Position numbers and translations under genes: made by a program. Source: Dipetalonema caudispina (Eukaryota; Nematoda; Chromadorea; Rhabditida; Onchocercidae). From it: 64,000 nt of DNA. The stretch's first letter is position 1; each line of letters begins with the position of its first letter. The stretch spans positions 1 to 64,000 of the forward strand of contig JABVXV010000287.1 of assembly GCA_013365325.1 (NCBI GenBank), in the 5' to 3' direction. The notes under the pieces were generated by a model, which was not told where the DNA came from, ran no database searches, and saw nothing but the letters and a program-made list of their open reading frames with translations. This document shows positions 26,101 to 38,923 of this stretch, piece by piece.

Positions 26101-26648
26101 CTGTTATTATATGTGCCTTTTTTTTTTCAAGGTATTTGACAGATAGATGCACCACTACTGAAAGATGCAAATGGTAGAGCATTAGTAGTTGCCGATCAGT
26201 GTCTTCTTATTTTAAGTGTTCGAGTAGGTCAAAAGTCAAACAATTAAATATATGCTTCTTTGTAGGAAATACTCATATAGCTGATATGGTTGTTGCGTCA
26301 CAAACGGCCGCTTTAAGTATTGCATATCTGCGCAATTTACATGCTCATTGCGATAGTCATCGCCTGGAAATAGTATCTCCTCCGGTAACCATGGCATGCC
26401 GGTATGCGACGCAGATATCTCCGATTTCTGCAGTTGCAGCACCAACAATAAGTGGAACTGCAATACGAGATTCAGACGATACAGCGACGGAAGCAGCAGG
26501 CAATGTTTGGGGTGTACCAGCGCAAAGTGCGATTTCACCTCTTCAAGCTTCGCTGTCGCCTAGAAGCGAAGATGAACCGCTACAACAAGAACTAACTGGA
26601 AATGAACCACAACCACCTGAATTGTTACATCATATTCTGGATGTTTGA
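20179..26648 (+). CDS. atg-9: autophagy-related protein 9 (ATG9) lipid scramblase, 14 exons
   Basis: Exons: 20179-20294, 20551-20692, 21334-21534, 22056-22206, 22465-22637, 22809-23007, 23271-23433, 23575-23773, 24140-24305, 24856-24958, 25168-25316, 25527-25663, 25757-25946, 26266-26648; total 2472 nt, 823 aa, all in phase. ATG9 is the multispanning membrane protein that seeds and feeds the growing autophagosome and scrambles phospholipids. Family motifs in order: WDGVENLDQFF, VDYDVLF, LKWQEVV, LDLYQRILR, NYFVALVNK, LRHFNELDHEL, LSPLGQVIA, DEDVLSVEHVLT, QIHYAPDSWRG, LLEELLSPILTPF, IRPKAKELVDFF, NFTV.VEGLGDVCSFAQMD and GKTELSLIHFA. First helix about residues 103-125, second about 166-187. The C-terminal exon is a low-complexity Ala/Pro/Ser cytosolic tail. 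A TAG sits in frame directly before the ATG, fixing this start. The N-terminal YQSIE (residues 10-14) fits a tyrosine sorting signal. Confidence 0.97.
25976..26078 (+). repeat. 50-bp inverted repeat (hairpin) in ATG9 intron 13
   Basis: Left arm 25976-26025 and right arm 26029-26078 are reverse complements with four mismatches and a 3-nt spacer (ATC). All four differences are transitions; three would be G-U pairs in the sense RNA and one an A-C mismatch. The element starts 30 nt after the exon 13 donor. Confidence 0.95.
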
Positions 26649-26689
26649 AACGAACGCTACATTTTTTTTCCATCCGTTCCGTAGTATTT

Positions 26690-26695
26690 AATAAA
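26690..26695 (+). terminator. AATAAA poly(A) signal of ATG9
   Basis: A canonical AATAAA begins 42 nt after the ATG9 TGA stop. No nearer candidate is present. Confidence 0.75.
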
Positions 26696-28824
26696 TTTGC
26701 ACAATTCTATCCTCCTTGCCTCTTCTTTTCTGTACAACCCATGCTTTCGATGAGATATCCTTATTACCGAAGGAAGCTTTTTTTTTTCTTAAGTAAATTA
26801 TGAGACAACACAAAATTGCGGCGAAAATAGATTGACGTTTCTGGAATTCCCTGATTGTTAGTGAGGTCTAGTTTTGCAAATTTCTGGGATTTAAAATAAA
26901 ATCTTCGAAGATAACGCTTCGTTATCTCAAAATGGTAGAATTTAGTGGCACTTCCCGACTTACTTACTTGATGAGCATGGTCACTTAAGCATTTTGGAAA
27001 TGAAATAAATTTGAGGATCCGAAATTTTTGCAACGGGTTGTACTTTTTTTTAACTACCACTTGCTCACTGTATAAGAAAGCTTGTTTTTCGTACGCTAAT
27101 GCTTTTTTTGTGTTTTTTTTTTCTTATCAGAAGTTCTCATTATGCTTTGATAGTCATGTTTTTATTTTTTATTTTATTTTTTTTTTTTCTAATATTACAG
27201 CAATTTAATTATTTTATTAAAATTTTACTGGAACAAAACCCGCGTGTTGCTAAGATGTATTTATAAGGATGTATGATGTGCCACTGAATAAACCTGTCTC
27301 TTTATATGAAATTGCATAGATTTTGTAAAAAGTACTTACTGTATATCATTTTTTTTTTTCCTCAGATTCTTCTTAGGTTTTTATTACATCCGTTTAAACT
27401 GAAACGGAATGTTATCTCGGTAGGTTTATATTAAAAAAAAGAAGTGATATTGTACAGAAAATGTTATTTTTGCTTCATTACTACTGTAATTTTGATTCAA
27501 GTTAGGATATATGCCATATGTTTCACCGTTGCTGTAACTTTCAACTTTCATTATTATTAATTTTGTTTTGAAACAGAAGTAATTCATGATTAAATGGGAA
27601 TAAAATTTGAGAAATTTGCAAGGTGATTTTTATTAATTGTAGTTTGTGTAATTAGTGTCTCTTTTATTTCAATTTTTAGGCTTAATTTTGTATCACTCGT
27701 TAGAGTTTCTATCGCATTTTATATATATCTTATACATTTCTAAACTTATTTTCATATACAATTACTTTTTTTTTTTTTGTTTTGCTTTTGCTTCGTATAG
27801 TGCTAAATGATCCAGTCTTTTCATTGAAAATGAAATATAATCGTATAACTACCAATTTCAGTTTTTTTTTTTTTTTAAATTTTTTCAAATATGTAAATAG
27901 AAATTGTAAATAAAGGACATGATTTGACACAAATATTTGTTGCTTCTTTTCTTGTTGACAGTTCAATATCCTCTCAATCTTTTTGTGTTTTTTTCCCGGT
28001 TTAATTTCTGGAAATTTTTTATTACCCAAAAAATTAGTGATTTTATCAGCTTGACTAATTTGGTTTAATTATGGTAGTAAAATGATATACAATGGTATAA
28101 AATAACCCACTAAGAAAATCAGAAAAGAATCGTACCATGGTATCCTTTTATAATTTACTTGATTTCGATTCCTATGCTATTTTTCATAAGTTGCAGTTTT
28201 TATTTACTCTGTAAAACAAGTACTACAACTTGATTATATATATTTACAAGGCCTAAAGCTAACTTTCAGCCTTTAACTTAAAGTATATTTCAAAGTACAA
28301 TTTTCATATTTGATATAATTTCTTTCCTAAAAAAAGGATCGTTTCATTGCATCCATTCATGATTTCTTCAATATTTCAAGAGATCATTGAATAATTTAAA
28401 TTTGAAATCATTATGATGTATATTCGAAGATTATTCTTTAAAAAGGAGTTTTTTCGTCTAAAAAATCTACTTTTAATCCATATTATTATTATTATTTCGA
28501 GAATATTAGTTAATTATTTTTTACTAAATTCCTCTTTAAAGGACATTTATGTCATTAATTTTACAATATTTTTCATTCCTAAAATATAGACGGGATATAA
28601 ATGGTGCTTAATTTGGGAAATATGTTCTTAAATTATCTATTCTCTTATTGCTCTTATCTCAAAAAAATCTATCTTAAAAATTAATGAATCCTTTAATTAG
28701 CTTAGTTCTTCAAATAGATGCCATTATTCTTTGACTTTCAGTTTTTTGCCTTTGAATTTTGCATACATAATGTTTAAGTTATTAGTTACAGGTATAATTT
28801 TTCCTGAATTTATTTTTATTTAAG
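26696..28824. other. non-coding interval between ATG9 and RRP36
   Basis: About 2.1 kb of AT-rich sequence with poly(T) runs and no supported exon. The two genes have the same orientation, but the gap is long for a nematode operon of the usual 100-400 bp spacing. The 5'-most RRP36 exon or its leader probably lies in the right part; an ATG at 28770-28772 followed by a possible GTATAA donor is in the wrong phase for the first clear exon. Confidence 0.5.
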
Positions 28825-31800
28825 GAAGAAAAAGAAAGTTGAAAACGAAAAAACAGAGGAAGATATTTTGAGTATGCAACGAACATTTCCAAAGAAGACA
28901 ACAGTTAATAATAATTCGAAATCAAAAAAGGGAAGATGGAAGAGAGATCGTCAGAAATATGTTCAGCCTATCTTTGATGAAAATGATAATGATGAGTGTA
29001 ATAACGATGAAATTGAAGTGAAACTAAAACAACAATTTAAGTAAGTATTGAAACCTTTTATCATTCTAAGAGCTTACTTTTTGTTAAATTAAATAACAAT
29101 AACAGAAGTACTGAAATCTTTCATTGATCAGATGGTTTAATTTTCGTCAAATCAAATGATTTATATGGAAGAAAAACTTATAAGATAGTAGCATTCAGAC
29201 AAAAAGTAAACTGTACATTTACAGTTTATAGAGTACAGGAATGAATGAGATTCTTTTTCGAATAAATCTAAATTTGTTATAGCTTACATATATATATATT
29301 AATATTTACTAAATTCATCAGGTGAGATGTGATAGAAAGCAATATAACCATAATAAATTCACTAAGTTATCATTGGATACTTAATTTAGGTTAACAGTTT
29401 GTAAAATCAACTGTAAAAGTGAACGTAAAACTTTGCAAAAATTAGTTTATCGATTAAGCTTTTAACAAATAATGATGAATTGTGTTGTTGAAGGCAATTG
29501 TTCTAACTGATCTTTTTTTCTTGCAGAATTTTTTAACAAGTTGACGTATTGTGCTCAATTTAAAAAATCTTACAAATAATATCTGTAGTACACTTACACA
29601 TTATGGGTAAAAAGTTTTTAATCGAATTTTAACATCACTTGGGCGGAATATTGAAGATTTATTTAAACATTTGACATATTGTATATTCTGTGATATGTGC
29701 TTTATTTGAAATACATTTCTTTTTTTTTTTTATTTTCTGTTCTTAGGCAAAGGAAATTTATAATACAGTTTTACTATACTCTCTGATTGATTTATTGATT
29801 GATTTATCAGGAGGAAACCATTTGCTAGAGTAAGGTAATGATAACTTTAAAGGTTTTCGTAATATTTTCTAAGCTATCCTATATTGGTGGTAATTATAGG
29901 AGGAATGTATTATTTTGAATTGTAATACGCTAAGCTAAAATTATACAGGAATGATAGGAATAAGAAAGGAAGAAAGCAGACAGTATGTACTGAAAAAAAT
30001 GCAACGAAGCAGTCCGAGGAATCATTACTTGCTGAAAAATGTGACTTCAGCACTTACATCTCGACAGAAGAGGATGAATCTGTTACGTGGACTTCTGATG
30101 ATGACCAGTAAGTTTCATTTCGAGAATAATCAACTGTATCTCAAGTAGAAAGTAAATGTTTTCATTTGTGGTTCGGTAAGTAGCGTTAATTCGAAACAGG
30201 TTTCAGCTTTGTCATTAGTTTCTGTTTCAGAACTAGAGCTAATACAAAAAACTTGAGTAATTTAACCACTATTTATAGTGAACCAGTCGTACTTCCTAGT
30301 TTATATTACGTTTTTGAAGCACTGTAGTTTGAATGTCATAAATCAAGTTTTAGAAATAATCGGAAACATTTTTATGTAAATGATCAGAAGCCTTGATTAT
30401 GACGAATGAAAGATGCATAATATTTCCCTGAAAATCTTATTACGTTACACCATCGTGCGAATATCAGTAGCATTTTGAAATCAATCTTGAAAACACAAAT
30501 CTTTTATTGTTTAGATCCAGTGGTAGGAAGCGGCTCTTCGAAGGAAATCATCCAAATGATTGGAAAGAACGACTATCAAGTATATCTAATGAGGGAAGAA
30601 GTAACATCGGTTTCAATAATGTTCGAAAATCTGAAATGGAAACGAAGGATGACAAATTCCGTTCCACAGAGTTCATCATTTTCTCCTATTTCAATCTTTC
30701 ATTGATATGAATCTAATACAAAATATTAAATGATGAAAGTAATTAAATTGTCTGCTGGACGCCACATCTCAATTTTTTTTTCAACTTTGCATGTGGTTAT
30801 AGAAGAATCCGGAAGAAATTCAGGATGATATCATAATTTCAGTCTGTAATAAAGTTTTAGGGAAATAAATTCATCATTTTTTATCGAAGCATGGATAGAG
30901 GTGAAAAAGTCCACTGAAGAATATCATCAAGAAAAGAAAACTTTGTTATGTTAGACATAATTGTGTATTTAAATTCCATACATTCTCAAAGGATTTATTT
31001 ATTTTCTGATATATTCTATTTATTTAGAAGCATGGAAGAAGAACCTGATAAATATTCCTTAGAAGAGAAGAAATTGGGACTTACAAAACCTAGAAAGTAT
31101 ACTCATGACGTAATGACTTCTCCAGTTCCGAAGAATGAAAGTGCAGATTTGGACACTGCGGGATTTCGTGAAGGTATTTCCTTTAGAAAGATTTCCAAAT
31201 CATTGATTTGTTTTCATTTATATGGTTATTTTTATAATTGCAAGATTATTTTATTACTCCAATTTTAAGATTATTTGATTACTTAAACATTGAAAATTTC
31301 CATCTTTTTTAGCTTACATTCTTGAAAATGCTAAGCTAACAATATTTTTTTTCACATTTCAGAAATAGCAAAGATTCCATTAGGCAAAGCAAAACTGCTG
31401 CAAGAACGACTGGGGAAGAAATTGTTTGATAGGGCATTCTTCGCTGAAGATTCATCATCTAATTTTAACAAGAAATCGACTCAAAGGACTTTTGTGGTTT
31501 ATATTTTAAATTTTTTAAAGAAATCCCAGTATATTTGGTTGATTTGTAATACAGTCCTTATTGAGAATTTGTCTTACCCTTGTCTGGTACTTAGAACATA
31601 ACAGCCTTTGGTATCAAGACATTAGAAATAGTATCAAAGATTTAGCTCTCTTCGCTTCTTAATCACGAAGTAACCCAGGAATTCTGTCCACGAAGACATC
31701 TTGAACAATTACAAGTTTTTCTCTGGTTATTTTATTTTTGTTCATTTGCACAGAGCTAATTTAGTTATTTGATTTGCAGCGTGAAAATCCAAAAAGGCCG

Positions 31801-33561
31801 CGTCAAGTGTCGTCAAAAATACCGGTATCTAAATTCAGGAACGTGTTCGAGAATGAAAAGTTGGAAAGACCTGTGTAAGTGACATCCTATCATGTATCTG
31901 GCAAAAATCTTTTTTGTGTGTGTTTAGTAAATATTCCTCTTTTTGTGACACTTGTTTTATATTTTGCGTTTCTTTAATCTTTTCTGTTGACGTAAGCGGT
32001 CGAAATTGTTCATGTGAACATAGCAGTTTGTTATCACTATCTAAAACGTTATCAACATTTTGGCCTCTTAGCTGGCTTCAGAGCTTCATTTGTACTTATT
32101 TCCTGAATCAGAAAAACTTTTACGAGGTTTCTCCGATTTTCAAAACTAGAACTTTCTGTTTCATTTGTTGAAAAATCTTTTCTGTCGAAATATTGGACTA
32201 TTATAGTTGGAACAGGTGCATATTGGAACGGTATTAATATTGGGACTATGTTTTTATCTATATTAATTGATAGGACATTTTACTAAAAAAATAGAACTCT
32301 AGACTCAACATTTAAGTTTCTTTAATTTACAATTTGTAATTTTATTCATAATTTTGTTGTAGATTTGACCCACGATTTGATGACAGATGTGGAGAGTTTA
32401 ATGATTACATATATCACAATAATTATAGTTTTCTAGATGAAATACGTCAGCGAGAAAAAAAGGTATCTTTTTGTATATTTTAATTTTATGTGTACAACTA
32501 ATCATTTCTGTCATTCATGTTTACTGTCGTAATGATAACTTGTGGATTATTTTAGTAATTATAGAAGTTGTTTGCGTTAATAACAAAAAGAAAATTGATT
32601 AGAAGTTGAATTTTTGATATTTTAGCCATACATTCAGGTATTTCAGATTCAGATATATATCCTGCTAAACTTTTACTCTATGAATTCTTTTAGATATTAA
32701 TGAAGGAACTGAAAAATGCGACAGAAGAGGGGAATGTTAACAGGAAGCGATTGAAAGAGGCACTCAGGAAGATGAAAAATCAAGAAAAGTAAGTTTGCGC
32801 AAATTTATTTCCAAAATTTTGATGATCTTATCAATTAATCAGTATTTTTGATGGAAAAAAAATGCAACCGTTACTTTTTACTCTGTCATTTGGTAGAAAT
32901 TATTGGAATTTCAGTTACAAATTATCAGTAATTTTCGTTGTCATTATTGATAATCATAATCACTATTCAGTTTTCTTTTTAACCATATTATTTCCCTTAA
33001 TTTTATTTGATCTTTCTGTGTGAAATGCTATGATCTGTTCTTAATTACTGATTACTATTTCTATTACAGGACGCAAGCGGATGTTAATCGCCGTAAAGAA
33101 ATAATCCGTGAAATACGTCATGAGAATAATGAACGAATGTGTCAAGGCTTACCACCCATCTTCAAGACAAGAGGTTTGTGCATCAAATGAGAGCTTCCAG
33201 TATTAAAAGTATCTTTTGACCCATACGTACTTTTAATTAAGATATATTGGTTGTCTATTTATGGTAAAAGAGTTGGATTTTTGTCGAAATGTTTCCTAAA
33301 GTCAGATAATCATTTCCAATTTCGAAGTGATTTAAAAGAAAAAAAATGTATTTACAAGTAAATACATTTGAACCAGTACCTATTTTGATATTTGAAGCAC
33401 AAATTCGGGAACTTATATGGCGGAAAAAGTATGATGAACTGAAAGGTGGAAAGAAATTGGAAAAATATATCCGTCGTAAAACCAAAAAACAGGATAAACG
33501 ATATGGTATCGGCGGATCAGTAAGCCATGAAAATGAAGTCATATCGTACTCTAACGATTAA
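28825..33561 (+). CDS. rrp36: RRP36 homologue, pre-rRNA processing protein, 10 exons
   Basis: Exons: 28825-29040, 29949-30107, 30515-30670, 31028-31173, 31363-31493 (donor could be 31496), 31780-31874, 32363-32462, 32694-32788, 33070-33173, 33398-33561; all joins in phase. From the ATG at 28874 the product is 438 aa; the frame is open back to 28825, so an earlier start exon is possible. RRP36 is a nucleolar SSU-processome component needed for early cleavages of pre-18S rRNA. The C-terminal half holds the domain: RPRQVSSKIPVSKFRNVF, FDPRFDDRCGEFN, NNYSFLDEIRQREKK, a Lys/Glu helix, REIRHENNERMCQGLPPIF and IRELIWRKKYDELK. The N-terminal 250 residues are Lys/Asp/Glu/Ser-rich and disorder-like, making the protein longer than the human protein (about 259 aa). 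The EEIAKIPLGKAKLLQERLGKK segment fits the conserved helix before the core. Confidence 0.92.
33344..33369 (+). repeat. 12-bp perfect hairpin in the last RRP36 intron
   Basis: AAATGTATTTAC and GTAAATACATTT flank a 2-nt AA spacer. It lies 28 nt upstream of the exon 10 acceptor, in the region where branch point and polypyrimidine tract are expected. Confidence 0.85.
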
Positions 33562-33833
33562 TGATATAATCAACCAGTGATGATGCTATTTTTTTCACAA
33601 CTTCCGGTTTCTCTGGTTTTGTTATTGATGAGAATTGTCTCTAGTAAAATACACAATTATGTTATCTTTCAAAACTGTATCTTTCGGTTGTTTTAAGGAG
33701 TTCTGATACCATGTTTATTAAAACTCTATGTTTTGACAAATGTTTTATTAGTTTTAACATTTTGAAACTTGCTTAATACATCACTTTATTATATGGAAGT
33801 ATTTCAAAATACTTATTTCACGTATCATTTGTC

Positions 33834-33839
33834 AATAAA
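33834..33839 (+). terminator. possible poly(A) signal of RRP36
   Basis: AATAAA about 270 nt after the RRP36 TAA. It is the first clear hexamer on the plus strand after the gene, but variant signals nearer the stop cannot be excluded. Confidence 0.5.
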
Positions 33840-33970
33840 ATCATAAAATCAAGTCTTTAATTCTTTCGTAAATTAAATAACAGTCATTTTTTCAATGTTT
33901 TCTACGTTCAGTTCAGTTTTTTCCCCCTCTGTGGATTATATATTATTTTTTTGAATAAGTTGCATTTTAA

Positions 33971-34052
33971 CAAAATATTCGAAATCCAAATTGATTTAAA
34001 CGGATTTATTTAAACAAAATATTCGAAATCCAAATTGATTTAAACGGATTTA
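33971..34052. repeat. 44-bp tandem duplication
   Basis: The unit starting CAAAATATTCGAAATCCAAA occurs at 33971 and 34015 with no mismatch over about 37 bp. It sits between the convergent RRP36 and SEC14-like genes. Confidence 0.9.
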
Positions 34053-34913
34053 CTTTTCCTATGAATCTTAAAGATGTGAAATTAGAAATGGAAGAATATT
34101 TTCTAAAAGAATACACCATCTGGAAGGAATGTTAGCAAAAACAGGAATTTTCTACAAGTCGTTACCTGTTTTCCATATCATCTTTTTAATTTCATTTAAT
34201 CCCTTCCGTTTTTCTCCTTTCCCTTCCATTTTTTCGATATCAAAATTGAAATCTAGAGGTGAGAAGATTGTTGGACTGGTCTTCTCTCTTAATTTGATGA
34301 TTTTTTTTTGTTGAATTAAAAAGTGTTCCTTTTTTTTTTTTCAATTTTATGACTACTTTTTTTTAACAATGTTGTCATTATTTGCATGCTTGATTGAAAT
34401 CCAAAAAACTGGATAAAATTTTCTTATTTGCAAATTTCAATTCAAATACATCTTCTCATTATGCAACAAATGATTAAAATGAAGTTTTATCAAATATCTA
34501 AATATTCCTTATGCAAGAGAAATGATAATGAATAAAACAAACAGAGAATAGTTGATAATGGTGGATAAACATTTTTTTTTTTTTTGAGAAATAATGAAGT
34601 GACTAATGCTCAAAAAAAAAAAAGAATTAGACAAAGAAATGAATAAACAAAATTAAATATTTCTTCTTGTTTAATTAAAGTAAACGCGGTAAATGAGAAA
34701 TAAAATTATTACTAATTTTTCAAAAAATAAGAAACTGTACATAATTCATCCAAAATTCTTTCCTTATTTTTATTAGAAATAATTAAAATGAACTTCTTTT
34801 CATTCTATATAATATAATTATTTTAATGTAAGCAAACAATATTCCAATCATTTTATAAGTAATTAATTAAATGAAAGAAATTGTAATTTAAATTTTAATT
34901 TTTTTTTAATATA
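34053..34913. other. AT-rich 3' intergenic DNA
   Basis: Shared downstream region of two convergent genes. It holds poly(T/A) runs and no supported coding sequence. Confidence 0.6.
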
Positions 34914-37900
34914 TCATACATCGGAACATAGCTCAATTACATACTGTAATCTAACTGGTATCAAAAATCTTCTTGGATTTGTAAAACGTAACGTATATTT
35001 GCAATCACGTTGACAAATAATTGAACCTTGTTCAGGTGTTCGTAAACTTGTAAGAGTTATTTTAGGCCATATTATTTGTTCATCATCCTTTTCGATTTTC
35101 AATATTGAAAATTCGATATCAGTGCTTACCGTAAAATGCCATAACAGTATTTGTGATTCTGTTGTGCAAATTCTGGAAAACTATAAAATATGGCAGAACC
35201 AAAAAATGCAGAAAAATTAAAAAAAAAAAAGAAACATTATGCTATTATCAAATCTTTAACACACATGGAAAAAATGAAATTGAAAGTTTTCTAGAGAAAA
35301 ACAAAAAATTAAAAAATTGAAAAATTGTGGAAAAAAATTTTCGTTTCATATAAACTTTCGCTTCATTACTCTTCTTCATAATTGTTTTAACATAAATTGT
35401 ACATTTTTTTCTTCTTTCCAAAAATAAACTTACTTTTTAACTTCAAATGTTTCTTTACTTTTGATAATTTGAGAACATTGTGGTGGAACATTTGGAAAAC
35501 CATATTTTTGCCAAAGTAAATCACAATTATAATAATGTTCAGGTTCAATTTTTATTGGTTTCTGACATACTAATTCTGGTTTTTCCGCATATCCACTATC
35601 ATCACGCCATTCACCACCGTATATTGCTGGTACCAACTGTATGAAAAAATGAAAATTTCGTTTACTGAAATTTTATGAGAACAGAAAAAAAAAAAGGAAA
35701 AAGTAGGTAATTTCTTTCTTCTTTTTTTTTTTTTTTTTTTTGGATTAATAATTCTTTAATATTATTTTGTAGGAGCAACAAACGATATATAAATGATACT
35801 AAAGTATAGTATAGATCTATCGGATTTTTAAGTAATTTGATAAATTTAACTCCAAATTAGAGTTCCTAACTGTAACGAATATTGAGAAATTTGAATGAAA
35901 AAGGCTATTTAATGTATGTGTCTTGTTTTTCCCTGGAAGCTGATGTAGTATAGCCGTATCCGATACATAATTGTATATTGTGATGTAAATTAGTACCATC
36001 AAATTAAATCAAATTAATCTTAGAAGCGAAATTTTAAAGGACTACAAATTAGATGTAAATTTAGAATTAATAAATAATATTTGTTAACTTTTCAAATTAA
36101 AGTTTACAAATTTTTTTCTCACATATGCTGTTTCTAAATAGAAAATTCAATTCGTTCGAAGTACGAGAATAATTCAGTTGAATATTTCAAAATTTACTAA
36201 TTTAATTATTTTAAAGTTAATTCATTGATGAGTGAAATTCACTGGTAACAAATTTTTTGAATTGAAATATTAAATAACTTACATAAGGATTTAAATACTT
36301 GACTAAATCAGTTGGTTGATGAAGGAATTGAAGTCGTGATTGTATTGTTTTATCCACTAAAAGTTTAGCAATTTTTCCCATTATGCTTAATAATGCTGGT
36401 GAATTTACAAGATATAATTGCGCTTGCTGCAATTAAACATTACTTTACATTTGTTTATTTATTTATTTATTTATTTTTTAATCTATTTAAATCGAGACTT
36501 TATAGTCAAATAATTGCAGTATATATTAGTTGAGAATTAATTGAATCAATCAATAGTAATTTTTATATGAGAATGACAAAATGGTAATGAATTGCTTTTA
36601 GATAATTTCGTTTTTTTTTTTTTCCTTTTTTTTTTGGCAATGTCAAACGATTTAGAAAAAATACGGAAATTATGCAAATGAACACAGATTGAGCTTATAT
36701 CTCAAATTAGTACTGTACACATTTATACTGATCGATTGTAGTTTCGAGATTTCATCTAACCTATATTATGAATCTGTACTATATTAGCTTAGAATGCAAC
36801 AACTACTAATACATATAAATGGCAATATTGATTAATTGCAATCATTCTGTCAGTTGAAATAATCGATAGATTAAATTTAATTTTTTTTTTTCTTTTAACC
36901 TGTAACATTTAGAGAATTTACATTAAACAAACTTTGCCTATATTGAGAAGAAAAAAATAAAAGCATTAAAATCTTTGACTAGGAAAAAAAAAAAAAAAAA
37001 ACAAATCTTTAATTTTATTCCTCTATTGATGACAAAAAAAAAATTGGATTAAATTAAATTAAAAAAATGCGACTTAATTTTGGCGTTTAATTTTTTTCAA
37101 ATGTTTTCATCAATAATAGTAAATAATATTTTGGAAAATTTTACCGTTTCAACGAAGTAATCAGACCATATTTTCACAATTAATCGTACAAATTGTGACG
37201 AAACACTTAACGGATTCAACAAAGGTGTCGTGTTTATCTCCGAAAGGTCAAGAATACTGACAATAGCTGCTGGTTTACCCGTTGCTTTTTCCGCTGATAG
37301 CTGAGCTCGAGTAAATGCTTCTTGCATTATAAAATATGAATGAAGAACATAGCTGAATGGTACCACTTTAGTTATCTATAATTTCTATAAAAATAATTCA
37401 AAAATGAAAGTTGTGCCAATTTAAAAAACGGAAATGATACTGATTCAAAAATAGAAAATGATGATAAATCAAAAATGGAAGTTTCTAACTATGTTAAAAC
37501 GGAAATGGTAATAATTCAAAAAATAAAAATGGTGACGATTCATAACTGACAATTTTACTAATTTAAAATTTAAAACTGGAAAAAGACACTAATTCAAGGA
37601 ATAATAATTCAAGAACCAGAATTGATACAAACCTCGTCGATATCATTTGTAACCATTCGTTGAAAGAATACACATACATTATTTATCTTTCGATACAATG
37701 CTATTTTTGAAATGCAAAAACGCTGAAATTGATCTAAAATGAACTTACAAAGAAAATTGTAAAATCGTCATGAAAAAAACAGAAAAGGAAAATAGCATGA
37801 AAAAAAGAATGAGCAGAAGAGATGAAAGAAAAAGTGAATATATATGACCTTATCGTTTAGAATAGGGACATGTTAGTTGCTGAATTTGAGTTTAAAATCT

Positions 37901-38923
37901 GGTCTAAAATTTTGCAAAAGATTGAAAAAAAAATTCAAATTTATTTTATCAGAATATAGAAAAGAGAGATGAAATAAACAAACAAAAATAACTCATTGAT
38001 ACAATCTTATTTTAATTCTAAATTTTATTTGCAAAAAAGGAAAAAAAAAGATTCCTTAAATTTTCAATTTTTTTTTCTTTTTTTTTTGCAAAAATACTAT
38101 TTACTTCAAATGTTTTTTTAGGAATTTCTAGTTTTGTTTGTAACAAATTTGTTTCGATACGATCATATGCAAGTATTCGTCGATGATCAAATAAATCTTT
38201 CATGTTCCGTTTAATACAATCCAAATCACCATGATAAGCACGCCACCAACGTGCCAGATAAAATGTTGTGTTAAATAAATCCGGAATATCTTCAATTATT
38301 TCGCTGCAAATTATACATATATATATACGATAGTATTTGTCATGTATGTGGAAAAAGATTCATATAAGAATTATAGTAGTTTTAACTATACTGACATTTT
38401 TTTTTTATTCATATTTATTTCATATATAATACGATAATATTCCCCTTATACATGGAAAAATATTAATATTTTATTATGTGCAACAATACTGTATGTATAA
38501 AGTATACAGTAAACATTTACCGTATGCATAAAAAATATTTGCATAACAATTACATTTTTAATTAAGCTAATAATTTATTTATTGTTTACTATTGACTTCA
38601 AACTGCTGTATTATTATAAGTAGCAATTTTAAAACAAAATATACAGTATTCTCGATGCTGAAATAGAAATATTTATAGTAAAACCAACGAATAGATTAAA
38701 TGATTTATAATTTATTAATTAATATACACTAAATTCAGAAAAGGATACACTAGTATTATTTCATTGGAAATATGCGCTTACATGCCAATATTAATTAGTA
38801 ATTTTTTAATTAAAATAATTCGAAAATGTTTGAAAATGCTAACCGAATTTTTTCAGCGCCAGCTATTTCATCCTCCGTTATTGGTGATGGTGCAAAATAT
38901 ACCGGTGATTTCATATCATTCAT
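34914..38923 (-). CDS. SEC14-like CRAL-TRIO and GOLD domain protein, 7 exons
   Basis: Exons: 38923-38844, 38303-38105, 37722-37633, 37375-37145, 36426-36283, 35636-35434, 35172-34914; 1206 nt, 401 aa, all in phase. Residues about 12-75 are the helical CRAL-TRIO N region (EDEIAGAEKIREIIEDIPDL, FYLARWWRAYHGDLDCIKR). Residues about 95-270 are the lipid-binding fold (ATGKPAAIVSILDLSEI, LYLVNSPALLSIMGKIAKLL, LVPAIYGGEW). Residues about 315-401 match a GOLD beta-sandwich (LLWHFTVSTDIEFSIL and LRFTNPRRFLIPVRLQYVIEL). This domain order is that of animal SEC14L proteins and the nematode CRAL-TRIO/GOLD family, soluble proteins that bind and move small lipids near Golgi and endosomal membranes. The particular ligand and paralogue cannot be read from sequence. 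The first ATG after an upstream in-frame TGA was chosen; a second in-frame ATG lies three codons later. Confidence 0.9.

Noticed and set aside
26740..28800. Search for an extra gene or operon partner between ATG9 and RRP36
   Set aside because: Frames here are short and follow poly(T) tracts; no motif or splice pair supports a gene.
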